64,000 nt of DNA from Lelliottia wanjuensis (GCF_030238365.1 NZ_JASSOT010000059.1:1-64000), one strand, 5' to 3'; positions 9,669 to 20,276 are shown, counted from the stretch's first letter. A program made the numbers and translations. Notes: generated by a model from the sequence alone, not told the origin.

Positions 9669-11042
9669 ATGTCTGTACCAAGCATCGACTGGGATCTGGC
9701 CCTGATCCAGAAATATAACTATTCCGGGCCGCGTTATACCTCATACCCGACCGCGCTGGAGTTCTCGGAATCCTTCGGTGAGGCCGACTTTTTGCAGGCG
9801 GTTGCGCGCTATCCTGAGCGCCCGCTGTCGCTGTATGTTCACATCCCCTTCTGCCATAAGCTCTGCTATTTCTGCGGCTGCAATAAAATCGTCACCCGCC
9901 AGCAGCACAAAGCCGATCAGTATCTGGATGCGTTAGAGCAGGAGATCCTGCACCGCGCGCCGCTGGTGGCCGGGCGTCACGTGAGCCAGCTGCACTGGGG
10001 CGGCGGTACGCCAACCTATCTCAACAAAGCGCAAATCAGCCGCCTGATGAGCCTCCTGCGCGCCAATTTCCGTTTTGATGCCGATGCTGAAATCTCGATT
10101 GAAGTCGATCCGCGTGAAATCGAACTGGACGTGCTCGATCACCTGCGTGCCGAGGGCTTCAACCGTCTGAGCATGGGCGTGCAGGACTTCAACAAAGAAG
10201 TGCAGCGCCTGGTCAACCGCGAGCAGGACGAGGAGTTTATTTTTGCGCTGCTGAACCACGCGCGTGAAATCGGTTTTACCTCGACCAACATCGACCTGAT
10301 TTACGGCTTGCCGAAGCAAACGCCGGAAAGCTTCGCCTTTACGCTGAAACGTGTGGCGGAGCTGAACCCCGATCGCCTGAGCGTCTTTAACTATGCGCAC
10401 CTGCCGACGCTGTTTGCCGCCCAGCGCAAAATCAAAGATGCCGACCTGCCGTCTGCGCAGCAAAAGCTCGATATCCTGCAGGAGACCATTACTTCTCTGA
10501 CGGAAACCGGCTACCAGTTTATCGGCATGGACCACTTTGCCCGTCCTGATGACGAGCTGGCCATCGCCCAGCGTGAAGGCGTCTTACATCGCAACTTCCA
10601 GGGTTACACCACTCAGGGCGATACGGATTTACTGGGGATGGGCGTGTCGGCGATCAGCATGATTGGCGACTGCTATGCGCAGAACCAAAAAGAGCTGAAA
10701 CAGTACTATCAGCAGGTGGATGAAAGCGGCAATGCTCTGTGGCGCGGAATTGCGCTGACGCGCGATGACTGTATCCGTCGGGATGTTATTAAGGCGCTGA
10801 TCTGTAACTTCCGCCTCGATTTTGCTGACGTCGAATCCCAGTGGGAACTCGCCTTTACCGACTACTTTGCGGAAGATCTGAAACTGCTCGCGCCGCTGGC
10901 GAAAGATGGGCTGGTGGAGGTGACGGATAACGCGATTCAGGTAACACCAAAAGGACGCCTGTTAATTCGTAATATCTGCATGTGCTTTGACGCCTATCTG
11001 CGTCAGAAAGCGCGATTGCAGCAATTCTCTCGCGTGATCTAG
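9669..11042 (+). CDS. hemN: Oxygen-independent coproporphyrinogen III dehydrogenase
   Basis: 457 aa. A radical-SAM enzyme that converts coproporphyrinogen III to protoporphyrinogen IX without oxygen in haem synthesis. The 4Fe-4S motif CX3CX2C is C62, C66, C69, followed by C71. SAM-binding GGGTPTYL follows. ATG 9669 (MSVPSIDWDLAL) was chosen by its AGGAGTGAGC ribosome site and match to E. coli HemN; the frame extends upstream without family support. A REP-like palindrome separates it from the convergent glnG. Confidence 0.97.
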   Translation: MSVPSIDWDLALIQKYNYSGPRYTSYPTALEFSESFGEADFLQAVARYPERPLSLYVHIPFCHKLCYFCGCNKIVTRQQHKADQYLDALEQEILHRAPLVAGRHVSQLHWGGGTPTYLNKAQISRLMSLLRANFRFDADAEISIEVDPREIELDVLDHLRAEGFNRLSMGVQDFNKEVQRLVNREQDEEFIFALLNHAREIGFTSTNIDLIYGLPKQTPESFAFTLKRVAELNPDRLSVFNYAHLPTLFAAQRKIKDADLPSAQQKLDILQETITSLTETGYQFIGMDHFARPDDELAIAQREGVLHRNFQGYTTQGDTDLLGMGVSAISMIGDCYAQNQKELKQYYQQVDESGNALWRGIALTRDDCIRRDVIKALICNFRLDFADVESQWELAFTDYFAEDLKLLAPLAKDGLVEVTDNAIQVTPKGRLLIRNICMCFDAYLRQKARLQQFSRVI

Positions 11043-11069
11043 GCGCTACACAGACCGGGCCTACAGATG

Positions 11070-11099
11070 GTAGGCCTGATCGGCGCAGCGCCATCAGGC
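11070..11099. repeat. REP-like palindrome between hemN and glnG
   Basis: GCCTGAT (11074-11080) and ATCAGGC (11093-11099) flank a GC-rich centre, matching the REP consensus seen in enterobacteria. It lies between the stops of two convergent genes, the usual location for such elements, and reaches to one base before the glnG stop codon. Confidence 0.75.
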
Positions 11100-11100
11100 G

Positions 11101-12513
11101 TTATTCCATTCCCAGCTCTTTCAGCTTCCGCGTCAGGGTATTTCGCCCCCAACCCAGCAGCCGAGCCGCTTCCTGTTTATGCCCCTGCGTATGGCGCAAT
11201 GCCGTTGTCAGCAAGGTGCGTTCCATTTCAGGCTGCGCTTCGGAAAGCAGATTTTGATGACCGGAACGCAGCGCACGATCCGCCCACTGCGCCAGCAGCG
11301 TCGCCCAGCTGTCGGGTAACGATTGGCCGCTGCTGCTTTCGGGCGCAGTGGCTTCAAACAATTCGCTCGGTAGATCCTGAATCAGCACTTCCTGACCGGC
11401 AGCCATCACCGTGAGCCAGCGGCAGGTATTTTCCAGCTGACGCACGTTTCCCGGCCATGCCAGACGCGTCAATGCTGCATCGGTTTCCGGGTGCAGCAGT
11501 TTCGCTTCAACCCCCAGTTCACGGGCGGCAACCTGCAGGAAATGGCGCGCCAGACGCGGAATATCTTCCCGGCGTTCGCGCAGCGGCGGAAGGTGAACGC
11601 GAATGACGTTCAGACGGTGGAACAAGTCCTCGCGGAACTTGCCCTCCTGCACGCGCTGCTCCAGGTTCTGGTGCGTGGCGGCGATAATACGCACATCGAC
11701 TTTCACCGGCGCATACCCGCCGACGCGGTAAAACTGTCCGTCGGCCAGCACGCGCAGCAGACGCGTTTGCACGTCCAGCGGCATATCGCCGATCTCATCG
11801 AGGAAAAGCGTCCCGCCGTCGGCCTGTTCGAAGCGCCCCTGACGAATGGTGTTCGCGCCGGTAAACGCGCCTTTCTCATGACCAAACAGCTCCGATTCGA
11901 TCAAATCCTTCGGGATGGCGGCCATATTCAGGGCGATAAACGGCGCTTTCGCGCGCGGGCTGTGGCGGTGAAGGGCGTGAGCGACCAGCTCTTTACCGGT
12001 CCCGGATTCACCGTTAATCAGCACGCTGATGGACGAACGCGACAGACGACCGATGATGCGAAACACATCCTGCATCGCGGGCGCTTCGCCAATAATATCC
12101 GTCGTCGGGCCAAACACCGGCGCGTTGCGCGGCTGCTGCTGTTCCTGATAGTGGCTGATCGCACGTTCCACCAGGGCGACGGCTTCATCGATATCGAAGG
12201 GTTTTGGCAGATAATCAAATGCACCCTGCTGGTAGGCGCTGACGGCGGCATCCAGGTCTGAGTGAGCGGTCATTATGATGACCGGAAGCATCGGATGGCG
12301 CTGTTTGATCTGTTTTAACAGCGCCAGCCCGTCCATGCCTGGCATCCGAATATCCGAAAGCAGCACGTCCGGGGTTTTGGTGATGAGCGCATCGAGCACT
12401 TCGCTGCCGCTTTCAAAGGTGGTGCAGTTTAATCCTGCGCCCGTGAGCGCGCGTTCAAGCACCCAGCGGATGGAGCTATCATCATCGACTACCCAGACTA
12501 TCCCTCGTTGCAT
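11101..12513 (-). CDS. glnG: Nitrogen regulator NtrC (NRI), sigma-54 activator
   Basis: 470 aa. Receiver domain with the phospho-acceptor D54 (SDIRMPG), AAA+ sigma-54 interaction domain with Walker A GESGTGKE and the GAFTGA loop, and a C-terminal Fis-type HTH ([20 protein letters not shown]). NtrC-P activates glnAp2 and other Ntr promoters. ATG 12513 was chosen because AAAGGTG lies 6 bases upstream and [12 protein letters not shown] matches E. coli; an in-frame GTG 9 bases upstream is unlikely. It is the last gene of glnA-glnL-glnG, 11 bases after glnL. Confidence 0.97.
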   Translation of the reverse strand: MQRGIVWVVDDDSSIRWVLERALTGAGLNCTTFESGSEVLDALITKTPDVLLSDIRMPGMDGLALLKQIKQRHPMLPVIIMTAHSDLDAAVSAYQQGAFDYLPKPFDIDEAVALVERAISHYQEQQQPRNAPVFGPTTDIIGEAPAMQDVFRIIGRLSRSSISVLINGESGTGKELVAHALHRHSPRAKAPFIALNMAAIPKDLIESELFGHEKGAFTGANTIRQGRFEQADGGTLFLDEIGDMPLDVQTRLLRVLADGQFYRVGGYAPVKVDVRIIAATHQNLEQRVQEGKFREDLFHRLNVIRVHLPPLRERREDIPRLARHFLQVAARELGVEAKLLHPETDAALTRLAWPGNVRQLENTCRWLTVMAAGQEVLIQDLPSELFEATAPESSSGQSLPDSWATLLAQWADRALRSGHQNLLSEAQPEMERTLLTTALRHTQGHKQEAARLLGWGRNTLTRKLKELGME

Positions 12514-12524
12514 CGTCGTCACCT

Positions 12525-13574
12525 TTATTTTTTAATTGGCAGGTAAACCGAAAACTCGGTATGACCCGGCCAACTGGTAAATTCAATTTTGCCGGAGTGT
12601 TGGTCGATCAAATTACGGGCGATGGATAATCCCAGCCCGGTCCCGCCTTCGCGGCCACTCACCATCGGGTAAAACAGCGTGTCCTGAAGATGCGAGGGAA
12701 TGCCTGGCCCGTTGTCTTCAACGTCGATACGAGCGGCGAGGCGATAGCGCACGCCATGCAGCGTTAACTGGAATGCGGTCCGCGTACGCAGAACGATCTG
12801 CCCGCCATCTGCGCCCAAGGCTTGCAGGGCGTTACGCACCACGTTCAGCAGAACCTGTTCAATCTGGTCGGGATCGTGCGGCAATTCCGGCAGACTTGGA
12901 TCGTAATCGCGCACCAGCGTGACGTTTGCGGGTAACTCCATCGAGACCAGCTTCACTACGCGTTCAGCCACTTTGTGAATGCTTTCCGTCACGTGCATAC
13001 CCGGCTGCTGAGGCCCCAGCAGACGGTCCACCAGGTTGCGCAGGCGATCGGCCTGTTCAATGATGACGTTGGTGTATTCTGCAAGCGTAGGGTCGGGCAG
13101 AGCTTTGGTTAACAGCTGTGCTGCGCCACGCAGGCCACCCAGCGGGTTTTTAATCTCATGGGCAAGGCCACGTACCAGATCGCGGGCGGCGATTTGCTGA
13201 GCGTGCTGGAGCTGCTCCTGGCTCAAGCGACGCAGGTTATCCATCGGCGCCATTTCCAGCAGAATGAGCCCGTCCGGCAGACGCTGTGCCGTCAGCGACA
13301 GAATATGCGAGCGCCCGTCGATCACCAGAGTCACTTCGTTGTCGGTGAACCCCTGGCCCGCCGCGAGACTTTCCTGCATCAGGGCAATATTCAGCGAAAA
13401 ATAGCTCAACAGTTCGGGTAACGGCGTACCAAATAATTTACGCGAGCTTTGGGCGAGCAGCTGCTGCGCCGCAGGGTTGGCGTAATGCACCGCCAGCTCA
13501 TCGTCGACCAGTAAGATACTGTTGATTAAAGAATTGAGGATCTGCCCAGCATCGGGCAGCGTGCCAGTTGCCAT
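12525..13574 (-). CDS. glnL: Nitrogen sensor histidine kinase/phosphatase NtrB (NRII)
   Basis: 349 aa, cytoplasmic. An N-terminal PAS domain (about 10-110) is followed by DHp with phospho-accepting H139 (LAHEIKNP) and the ATPase domain with N, G1 (DNGPGIP) and G2 (GGTGLGLS) boxes. It phosphorylates NtrC when nitrogen is limiting and, with PII, dephosphorylates it when nitrogen is sufficient. ATG 13574 has AGGAG 8 bases upstream and matches E. coli; the longer reading is unsupported. A terminator and NtrC site separate it from glnA. Confidence 0.97.
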   Translation of the reverse strand: MATGTLPDAGQILNSLINSILLVDDELAVHYANPAAQQLLAQSSRKLFGTPLPELLSYFSLNIALMQESLAAGQGFTDNEVTLVIDGRSHILSLTAQRLPDGLILLEMAPMDNLRRLSQEQLQHAQQIAARDLVRGLAHEIKNPLGGLRGAAQLLTKALPDPTLAEYTNVIIEQADRLRNLVDRLLGPQQPGMHVTESIHKVAERVVKLVSMELPANVTLVRDYDPSLPELPHDPDQIEQVLLNVVRNALQALGADGGQIVLRTRTAFQLTLHGVRYRLAARIDVEDNGPGIPSHLQDTLFYPMVSGREGGTGLGLSIARNLIDQHSGKIEFTSWPGHTEFSVYLPIKK

Positions 13575-13596
13575 TAAGCAGTCTCCTGGAGTTGGG

Positions 13597-13613
13597 TGCA
13601 CTATTTTAGTGCA
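13597..13613. promoter_or_regulatory. NtrC-binding site at glnL promoter
   Basis: TGCACTA-TTT-TAGTGCA is a perfect dyad matching the NtrC consensus. It is located 23 bases upstream of the glnL start. In E. coli NtrC represses the glnL promoter from a site placed like this. Confidence 0.75.
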
Positions 13614-13663
13614 GTATAGCTTTTTCGTTGTAAAAAGCGCGTGAGATCAGTTTGTTGGTGGAG

Positions 13664-13689
13664 AAAAAAGCCCATCCGGAGATGGGCTA
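13664..13689 (-). terminator. glnA terminator/attenuator
   Basis: Read on the minus strand, AGCCCATC / GATGGGCT (loop of 4) is followed by T6. It lies between glnA and glnL and should reduce read-through so that GlnA is made in excess over NtrB/NtrC. Confidence 0.9.
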
Positions 13690-13759
13690 AAAAGTTTCCA
13701 CGGCAACAAAAAACGGCTTTCGATTTCCCGCGGAAAAGGTCGCGGGTCATCGTTAAAAC

Positions 13760-15169
13760 TTAAACGCTGTAATACAGTTCGAACTCAACCGGGTGTGGCG
13801 TCATGCGCACACGGTCGTTCTCTTCGATACGCAGGGCGATGTAAGCATCGATAGCGTCGTCGGTGAACACACCGCCAGCCGTCAGGAACTCACGGTCAGC
13901 GTCGAGCGCGTTGAGTGCTTCTTCCAGAGAACCGGCAACCTGTGGGATCTCTTTCGCTTCTTCTGGCGGCAGGTCGTACAGGTTTTTGTCCATCGCTTCG
14001 CCTGGATGGATCTTGTTCTTGATACCGTCAAGACCCGCCATCAGCAGCGCTGCGAAGCACAGGTATGGGTTAGCCGCTGGGTCCGGGAAGCGCACTTCGA
14101 TACGACGCGCTTTTGGAGACGCAACCACTGGGATACGGATAGAAGCAGAACGGTTACGGGCAGAGTAAGCCAGCATGACCGGTGCTTCGTAGCCTGGGAC
14201 CAGACGCTTGTAGGAGTTGGTGGTCGGGTTCGCCAGGGCGTTAATCGCTTTAGCGTGCTTGATCACACCGCCGATGTAGAACAGCGCCTGCTCGGACAGA
14301 CCCGCATATTTGTCGCCAGAGAACAGGTTAGTCCCGTTCTTGGACAGGGACATGTGGCAGTGCATACCGGAACCGTTATCGCCGAACATTGGTTTTGGCA
14401 TGAAGGTCGCGGTTTTGCCGAAGCGGTGCGCCACGTTGTGAACCACATATTTGTAGATCTGAATCTCATCCGCTTTTTTAGTCATGGTGTTAAAGCGGGT
14501 GGCGATTTCGTTCTGACCCGCCGTCGCCACTTCGTGGTGATGCGCTTCAACAACCAGACCCATCTCTTCCATGATCAGACACATGGTAGAACGGATGTCC
14601 TGAGAAGAATCGACCGGAGGAACCGGGAAGTAACCGCCTTTCACGCCTGGACGGTGACCTTTGTTACCACCTTCGTATTTGGTGGAAGAGTTCCATGCGC
14701 CTTCGATATCGTCGATAGCCACGTGAGAGCCGGAGATAGACGCACCAAAGCGGATGTCGTCGAACAGGAAGAACTCTGGCTCTGGCCCGAACAGCACGGT
14801 GTCCGCGATGCCGGTAGAACGCAGGTACTCTTCAGCGCGTTTAGCGATGGAGCGTGGGTCGCGGTCGTAGCCCTGCAGCGTGCCTGGCTCGAGGATGTCG
14901 CAACGGATAATCAGGGTAGACTCTTCGTAGAACGGGTCAATGAGCGCAGTGGTTGCGTCTGGCATCAGAACCATGTCGGATTCGTTGATACCTTTCCAGC
15001 CGCCGATTGAGGAGCCGTCAAACATTTTGCCTTCTTCGAAGAATTCGGCATTTACCTGGTGAGCAGGAATTGTGACGTGCTGTTCTTTACCTTTGGTATC
15101 AGTGAAGCGCAGATCAACAAACTTCACTTCGTGTTCGTTCAGCATCGTCAAAACGTGTTCAGCGGACAT
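13760..15169 (-). CDS. glnA: Glutamine synthetase, type I
   Basis: 469 aa. It condenses ammonia and glutamate with ATP to glutamine, as a dodecamer. The adenylylation tyrosine is present ([11 protein letters not shown]398 counting Met). Metal and substrate motifs [10 protein letters not shown] and [20 protein letters not shown] are intact. ATG 15169 ([10 protein letters not shown]) is preceded by GGGAGAG and matches E. coli; the frame runs on to 15247 without support. It is the first gene of glnALG and is driven from a sigma-54 promoter with upstream NtrC sites. Confidence 0.98.
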   Translation of the reverse strand: MSAEHVLTMLNEHEVKFVDLRFTDTKGKEQHVTIPAHQVNAEFFEEGKMFDGSSIGGWKGINESDMVLMPDATTALIDPFYEESTLIIRCDILEPGTLQGYDRDPRSIAKRAEEYLRSTGIADTVLFGPEPEFFLFDDIRFGASISGSHVAIDDIEGAWNSSTKYEGGNKGHRPGVKGGYFPVPPVDSSQDIRSTMCLIMEEMGLVVEAHHHEVATAGQNEIATRFNTMTKKADEIQIYKYVVHNVAHRFGKTATFMPKPMFGDNGSGMHCHMSLSKNGTNLFSGDKYAGLSEQALFYIGGVIKHAKAINALANPTTNSYKRLVPGYEAPVMLAYSARNRSASIRIPVVASPKARRIEVRFPDPAANPYLCFAALLMAGLDGIKNKIHPGEAMDKNLYDLPPEEAKEIPQVAGSLEEALNALDADREFLTAGGVFTDDAIDAYIALRIEENDRVRMTPHPVEFELYYSV

Positions 15170-15266
15170 ACTTAACTCTCCCGGATTGGTCATTGTCGTC
15201 GTGGTAACGAGGTCTTCAATTCTGTTTATGGCAGGCAGGGTTGCCATCTTTTTGCCGTATTTTTAT

Positions 15267-15285
15267 AAAGCGAAATCTGTGCCAA
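15267..15285 (-). promoter_or_regulatory. glnAp2 sigma-54 promoter
   Basis: On the minus strand the sequence reads TTGGCACAGATTTCGCTTT, as in E. coli glnAp2. The -24 GG and -12 GC elements are correctly spaced. Confidence 0.92.
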
Positions 15286-15315
15286 CTTTTAAATCACCCC
15301 AAAAAGGCGTTATCA

Positions 15316-15331
15316 TGCACGTCATAGTGCA
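15316..15331. promoter_or_regulatory. NtrC site (proximal)
   Basis: TGCACGTCATAGTGCA is a dyad with TGCAC/GTGCA arms. It is the nearest of three such sites to glnAp2 and probably one of the weaker governor-type sites. Confidence 0.65.
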
Positions 15332-15357
15332 AATGAACTGCACCACGATAGTCATCT

Positions 15358-15374
15358 TGCACCAGTATAGTGCT
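15358..15374. promoter_or_regulatory. NtrC site (middle)
   Basis: TGCACCAGTATAGTGCT closely fits the NtrC consensus and lies roughly 75-90 bp upstream of the glnAp2 -24/-12 element. Confidence 0.75.
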
Positions 15375-15388
15375 TCAGTGTGAACATT

Positions 15389-15406
15389 GAGCACCATATT
15401 GGTGCA
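15389..15406. promoter_or_regulatory. NtrC site (distal, strong)
   Basis: GCACCATATTGGTGC is a near-perfect palindrome and the best NtrC match in the region. In E. coli two strong sites form the enhancer for glnAp2 and repress glnAp1; this layout agrees. Confidence 0.82.
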
Positions 15407-15558
15407 ATTTTCGTTAAAGTGCGCTTTTTACGCTGCGTGAAAGCGGTCACAAAGCAACTCTGCGATACTTGTTTGCGGAGGATGTTTGTGATCCTGTTTA
15501 GTCCTGCGATTAATCCGTGTACAATAACGCGCTATTTCTAAATGCCTGAGGCAAAGTT

Positions 15559-17382
15559 GTGATCGAAAATCTGCGTAATATCGCCATCATCGCGCACGTT
15601 GACCATGGTAAAACTACCCTGGTTGACAAGCTGCTGCAGCAATCCGGTACCTTCAGTAATGAACGTGCTGAAGCCACCGAACGCGTGATGGACTCCAACG
15701 ATTTGGAGAAAGAGCGTGGGATTACCATCCTCGCTAAAAACACCGCTATCAAATGGAATGACTACCGTATCAACATCGTTGATACCCCTGGGCACGCCGA
15801 CTTCGGTGGTGAAGTTGAACGTGTAATGTCCATGGTAGACTCCGTTCTGCTGGTCGTTGACGCAATGGATGGCCCAATGCCGCAGACGCGCTTCGTAACC
15901 AAAAAGGCATTTGCCCATGGTTTGAAGCCAATCGTGGTTATCAACAAAGTTGACCGTCCTGGCGCGCGTCCTGACTGGGTTGTGGATCAGGTCTTCGACC
16001 TGTTCGTGAACCTGGACGCAAGCGACGAGCAGCTCGACTTCCCAATCATCTATGCATCAGCACTGATGGGTATCGCGGGTAACGATCACAATGAGATGGC
16101 GGAAGACATGACTCCGCTGTACCAGGCGATTGTTGACCACGTTAAAGCACCAAGCGTTGACCTCGATGGTCCGTTCCAGATGCAGATCTCCCAGCTGGAC
16201 TACAACAACTACGTTGGCGTTATCGGCATCGGTCGTATCAAGCGCGGTAAAGTGAAGCCTAACCAGCAAGTCACTGTCATCGACAGCGAAGGTAAAACTC
16301 GCAACGGTAAAGTCGGTAAAGTACTGACTCACCTCGGTCTGGAGCGTATTGAATCCACCGAAGCCGAAGCGGGCGACATCATCGCGATCACCGGTCTGGG
16401 CGAGCTGAACATCTCTGACACCCTTTGCGATCCGCAAAACGTCGAAGCGCTGCCAGCCCTGTCTGTTGATGAACCAACCGTTACCATGTTCTTCAACGTC
16501 AACACCTCTCCGTTCTGTGGCAAAGAAGGTAAATACGTTACCTCTCGTCAGATCCTTGACCGCCTGAACAAAGAGCTGGTGCACAACGTGGCACTGCGTG
16601 TTGAAGAAACCGAAGATGCGGACGCGTTCCGTGTATCCGGTCGTGGCGAGCTGCACCTGTCTGTTCTTATCGAAAACATGCGTCGTGAAGGCTTCGAACT
16701 GGCTGTGTCCCGTCCGAAAGTTATCAACCGTATGATCGATGGCCGTATGCAAGAGCCGTTCGAGAACGTGACGCTGGATATCGAAGAACAGCACCAGGGT
16801 TCTGTGATGCAGGCAATGGGCGAGCGTAAGGGCGATGTCAAAGACATGATCCCTGACGGCAAAGGCCGTATTCGTCTGGATTACCTGATCCCGGCACGTG
16901 GCCTGATCGGCTTCCGTACCGAGTTCATGACCATGACTTCTGGTACTGGTCTGCTGTACTCCACCTTCAGCCACTACGATGACGTTAAACCGGGTGAAAT
17001 CGGCCAGCGCCAGAACGGCGTGCTGATCTCTAACGGCCAGGGTAAAGCAGTTGCGTTCGCACTGTTCAGCCTGCAGGACCGCGGTAAGCTGTTCCTGGGT
17101 CACGGTGCAGAAGTTTACGAAGGCCAGATCATCGGTATTCACAGTCGTTCTAACGACCTGACTGTAAACTGCCTGACCGGTAAGAAACTGACCAACATGC
17201 GTGCTTCCGGTACTGACGAAGCCACCACGCTGGTTCCAGCACAGAAAATGTCTCTTGAGCAGGCTCTGGAATTTATCGATGACGACGAACTGGTAGAAGT
17301 TACCCCTACCTCCGTACGTATCCGTAAACGTCACCTGACTGAGAACGACCGTAAACGTGCGGGCCGTGGCAGCAAAGACTAA
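15559..17382 (+). CDS. typA: Ribosome-associated GTPase TypA/BipA
   Basis: 607 aa. A translational GTPase of the EF-G family, with G1 AHVDHGKT (12-19), G2/G3 including [16 protein letters not shown] and G4 NKVD. It supports 50S assembly and growth at low temperature or stress. The start is GTG 15559 with a GAGGCAAAG ribosome site; the N-terminus [20 protein letters not shown] matches E. coli. The C-terminal tail ends RAGRGSKD, slightly different from E. coli. It is monocistronic, followed by a bidirectional terminator. Confidence 0.97.
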   Translation: MIENLRNIAIIAHVDHGKTTLVDKLLQQSGTFSNERAEATERVMDSNDLEKERGITILAKNTAIKWNDYRINIVDTPGHADFGGEVERVMSMVDSVLLVVDAMDGPMPQTRFVTKKAFAHGLKPIVVINKVDRPGARPDWVVDQVFDLFVNLDASDEQLDFPIIYASALMGIAGNDHNEMAEDMTPLYQAIVDHVKAPSVDLDGPFQMQISQLDYNNYVGVIGIGRIKRGKVKPNQQVTVIDSEGKTRNGKVGKVLTHLGLERIESTEAEAGDIIAITGLGELNISDTLCDPQNVEALPALSVDEPTVTMFFNVNTSPFCGKEGKYVTSRQILDRLNKELVHNVALRVEETEDADAFRVSGRGELHLSVLIENMRREGFELAVSRPKVINRMIDGRMQEPFENVTLDIEEQHQGSVMQAMGERKGDVKDMIPDGKGRIRLDYLIPARGLIGFRTEFMTMTSGTGLLYSTFSHYDDVKPGEIGQRQNGVLISNGQGKAVAFALFSLQDRGKLFLGHGAEVYEGQIIGIHSRSNDLTVNCLTGKKLTNMRASGTDEATTLVPAQKMSLEQALEFIDDDELVEVTPTSVRIRKRHLTENDRKRAGRGSKD

Positions 17383-17411
17383 TACGATGCCTCTCTGAGG
17401 TGCGTAATGCG

Positions 17412-17441
17412 AAAAGCCGCTGATATTCAGCGGCTTTTTTT
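17412..17441. terminator. Terminator between typA and yihO
   Basis: AAAAGCCGCTGA-TAT-TCAGCGGCTTTTTTT is a perfect stem with T7, able to terminate typA and, from the other side, the sulfoquinovose operon. Confidence 0.92.
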
Positions 17442-17444
17442 ATG

Positions 17445-18865
17445 TCAGAACTGAGTGACGGCAGACGGTTTATTCTTCGCCGGCGCATCGGGTTCCGGCT
17501 CTTTTTTCCGCTTCCCTATCTCCTCAACGATAAAAGCGAAGCGTTGCTCGTTGAGCTTATAAAACAGTCCCATGGTAATGGCGGCGATAATCGCCAGCCC
17601 GCACGGCCAAAGAAAAATCAGCTGACGCAGGCCAAGCAGGGTGCCTGCACTTTGTACCGCGTGCGGGATATAACCGATTTGCGTGAGCATAATCCCAGGT
17701 AAGAATCCGGCGAGCGCCGCCGAAATCTTGCGCGAAAAGGTATAGCCGGTATAGACCGAGCCTTCGGCGCGGATCCCCGTCTTCCACTCCCCATACTCAA
17801 CGGTATCCGGCACCAGCGCCCAGTTCAGGCTGTTCACGAAAGCCGTGCCGAAAAACGCCATACAGGAAAACAGTACGAACGTTAGCGAGCTGCTTCCCCA
17901 GACAAAGTTCAGCACATCGCCCACCGCCACAGGGTCAGCCCACCTAAATACACCTGCTTTTTGCCAAAGCGTTTCACTGCGCCCGGCACCAGAAGCACGC
18001 CCACCAGAATGCAGCCCATGCTGAAAAACCCCATCCACGACAAGAGATGAATATCGTTAAGCACGTACTGGGTGTAATAGACCTGGATTGCGAGTTTGAT
18101 GTTAAAAGCCGCCAGTGTGCAGAGATTGGCGATGCACAGCACCAGCAGCGGGGGATTGCGGAAAATCGCATAGAACGATTTCATGATCCCTGGCTTATGG
18201 TGCTCGGGCGTGATGTCGACGTAACGCTCTTGCACCCCGCTGTAGCAGTACCACATGCAGAACAGCCCGGTGGTCACGAAGAGCAACGCGGCAACCAGAT
18301 ACCCCAGCGACGTCTGGCTGGCAAACAGCGCCTGTATGGGCATAAAGCCCACCGTACACAGCAGCAGCCCCACCGTGGCTCCGCCCTGACGCCAGGCCGC
18401 AAGATGCGCGCGCTCGTTCGGGTTTTTGGTGATCGCCGGAACCATCGCCCCGTACGAGCAGTTCATCAGGCTGTAGAACAGGCCGAACAGCATAAATAAC
18501 ACGGTGGCGATGGCCGTTTTGACCGTCAGACTGAAATCATTGGCGATGAACTGTGCCGTCGCGACCAGCGCGACCGGAACGGAGGCGTACAGAATAAAGG
18601 GCCGGAATTTCCCCCGTGCGCCGATATGGCGCCGTGAATCCAGCAGCACACCGGTCAGCATGTCGGTGAAGGCGGTGAAGAACTTCGCCACCAGAAAAAT
18701 AATCCCACCGTAAAACGCCGGCATGCCCAGCTCATCCGTATAAAACTTCAGCAGGTACAGCGTGCCAATCGACAGAATCAGGTTCGAGCCAAAATCACCC
18801 ATTCCATAGGCAAACTTCTCGCGCAGGCTCAGTTTCAGGGTTAACGGATCAGGGGTCTTAGTCAT
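17445..18865 (-). pseudogene. yihO: yihO, sulfoquinovose transporter, frameshifted
   Basis: The region encodes a full-length MFS/GPH-family (MelB-like) transporter close to E. coli YihO, the presumed sulfoquinovose importer, but in two frames. The N-terminal frame (ATG 18865) is good through GKKQVYLGGLTLW and then reads RWAMC-stop; the C-terminal frame resumes with AVGDVLNFVWG. A single missing G near 17926-17929 in a TGTGG-CGG-TGGG run explains it. Total length 1421 nt is one short of a multiple of three plus. It is the last gene of the operon, 9 bases after yihP. Either a recent inactivation or a sequencing error. Confidence 0.85.
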
Positions 18866-18874
18866 ACGCGATCC

Positions 18875-20263
18875 TCATAGCGCCTTACGAAGCTCTATCT
18901 CTTCAACGATGCGCATATACAGCTTCTCGTTGAGGTTATAGAAGCAGCCCATGGCCACAATGGTGACGACGGCCAGAATGCACGGATAGATGAATATCAG
19001 CTGACGTAAGCCTTCCACGGTACCGGCGGACTGAACCACGTTGGGCACATAGCCGATTTGCGTCAGCATCAGGCCCGGGAAGAAACCGGCCAGCGCCTGC
19101 GACACCTTGCGAAAGAAGGTAAATCCGGTGTAAACCGTTCCTTCTGACCGCACGCCGGTTCGCCATTCGCCGTACTCCACCGTGTCCGACACCAGCGCCC
19201 AGTTCAGGCTATTCACGAATGCCGACCCGAAGAAGGCCAGACAGGAGAACGCGACAAAGCTGACCGGCCCGCCGCCGAAGAAGTAGTTCAGGAGATCGCC
19301 CGCCACCCAGATCAGCAGCCCGCCGATATAGACTTTTTTCTTGCCGAAGCGCCGCACCGCACCGGGCATCATAAATACGCCGACAAAAATGCAGCCCATG
19401 CTGAAGAATCCCATGTACGACAGCAAAATCGGGTCGTTGAGCACGTATTGCGTGTAGTAAACCTGAATCGCGAGTTTGACGTTGAACGCGCCTAAGGTGC
19501 ACAGGTTAGCGATGCAGAGGATAAACAGCGGCCGGTTCCCGGCGATAGCCCGAAACGACTGGAGCAGGCCCGGTTTCTGCGCCATATGGGCAGGCTGCGC
19601 CTCGACGTAGCGCTCCTTCACGCCCCGATAGCAGCACCACATGCAGAGCAATCCGCAGAGGGAAAACAGAGTGGCGGCAAAGATATACCCGGCCTGCGAG
19701 CTGCCTTCAATCAGGTTCATGACCGGCACAAAACCGACCGTACAGAGCAGCAATCCGAGCGTTGCTCCGCCCTGACGCCAGGCGGCGAGGGCGGCACGCT
19801 CATCGGGGTTCTTGGTGATCGCAGGCACCATCGCGCCGTAGGAGCAGTTCATCATGCTGAAAACCAACCCGTAGAGCATGAACAGCAGGGTCGCCATGAT
19901 CGTTTTGCCGGTGATATCAAAAGGCGTGCCGACAAAGTTGGCGATGGCTAACAGCGTGACCGGAAACGCCGCGTACAGCACAAACGGGCGGAATTTCCCC
20001 TTTGGCCCAATCTTGCGCCGCGAGTCGAGCATAATCCCGGTGCCCATATCGGTAAACGCGGTAAAGAATTTGGCAATCAAAAAGATAATGCCGCCGTAGG
20101 TGCCCGGCAGCCCCAGCACGTCGGTGTAAAACTTCAGCAAATAGAGCGTGCCAATATCCAACAGAATATTGGAACCCAGATCGCCCATTCCATAGGCCAG
20201 TTTTTCTTTAAACGGCAAACGCAGACTGGCCGGATTGCCGTTTTCGGTCATTGACTGACTCAT
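18875..20263 (-). CDS. yihP: YihP, MFS/GPH-family transporter of the sulfoquinovose locus
   Basis: 462 aa, about 12 transmembrane helices, closely matching E. coli YihP and paralogous to YihO. YihP is thought to export the product 2,3-dihydroxypropane-1-sulfonate (DHPS) or to import a sulfoquinovosyl glycoside; the direction is not proven. ATG 20263 (MSQSMTENGN) has a GGAGA site; the open frame further upstream overlaps the preceding gene and lacks family match. It sits between the TauE/SafE permease gene and yihO. With yihO frameshifted, this would be the only intact GPH transporter here. Confidence 0.92.
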   Translation of the reverse strand: MSQSMTENGNPASLRLPFKEKLAYGMGDLGSNILLDIGTLYLLKFYTDVLGLPGTYGGIIFLIAKFFTAFTDMGTGIMLDSRRKIGPKGKFRPFVLYAAFPVTLLAIANFVGTPFDITGKTIMATLLFMLYGLVFSMMNCSYGAMVPAITKNPDERAALAAWRQGGATLGLLLCTVGFVPVMNLIEGSSQAGYIFAATLFSLCGLLCMWCCYRGVKERYVEAQPAHMAQKPGLLQSFRAIAGNRPLFILCIANLCTLGAFNVKLAIQVYYTQYVLNDPILLSYMGFFSMGCIFVGVFMMPGAVRRFGKKKVYIGGLLIWVAGDLLNYFFGGGPVSFVAFSCLAFFGSAFVNSLNWALVSDTVEYGEWRTGVRSEGTVYTGFTFFRKVSQALAGFFPGLMLTQIGYVPNVVQSAGTVEGLRQLIFIYPCILAVVTIVAMGCFYNLNEKLYMRIVEEIELRKAL

Positions 20264-20276
20264 CGTCTCTTCTCCG

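Larger units (their letters stand above)
15170..15558. other. glnA-typA divergent control region
   Basis: 389 bases without a gene. The glnA side holds the sigma-54 promoter and three NtrC dyads annotated separately. The typA side (15410-15558) holds AT-rich stretches and an unassigned promoter. I see no reading frame or RNA gene in it. Confidence 0.7.

Noticed and set aside
13793-15010. 405-codon open frame antisense to glnA
   Set aside because: Fully contained in glnA. The frame is kept open by codon bias of the highly expressed sense gene.
16057-17334. 425-codon open frame antisense to typA
   Set aside because: Shadow of a strongly biased gene; product has no recognisable domain and no start signals.
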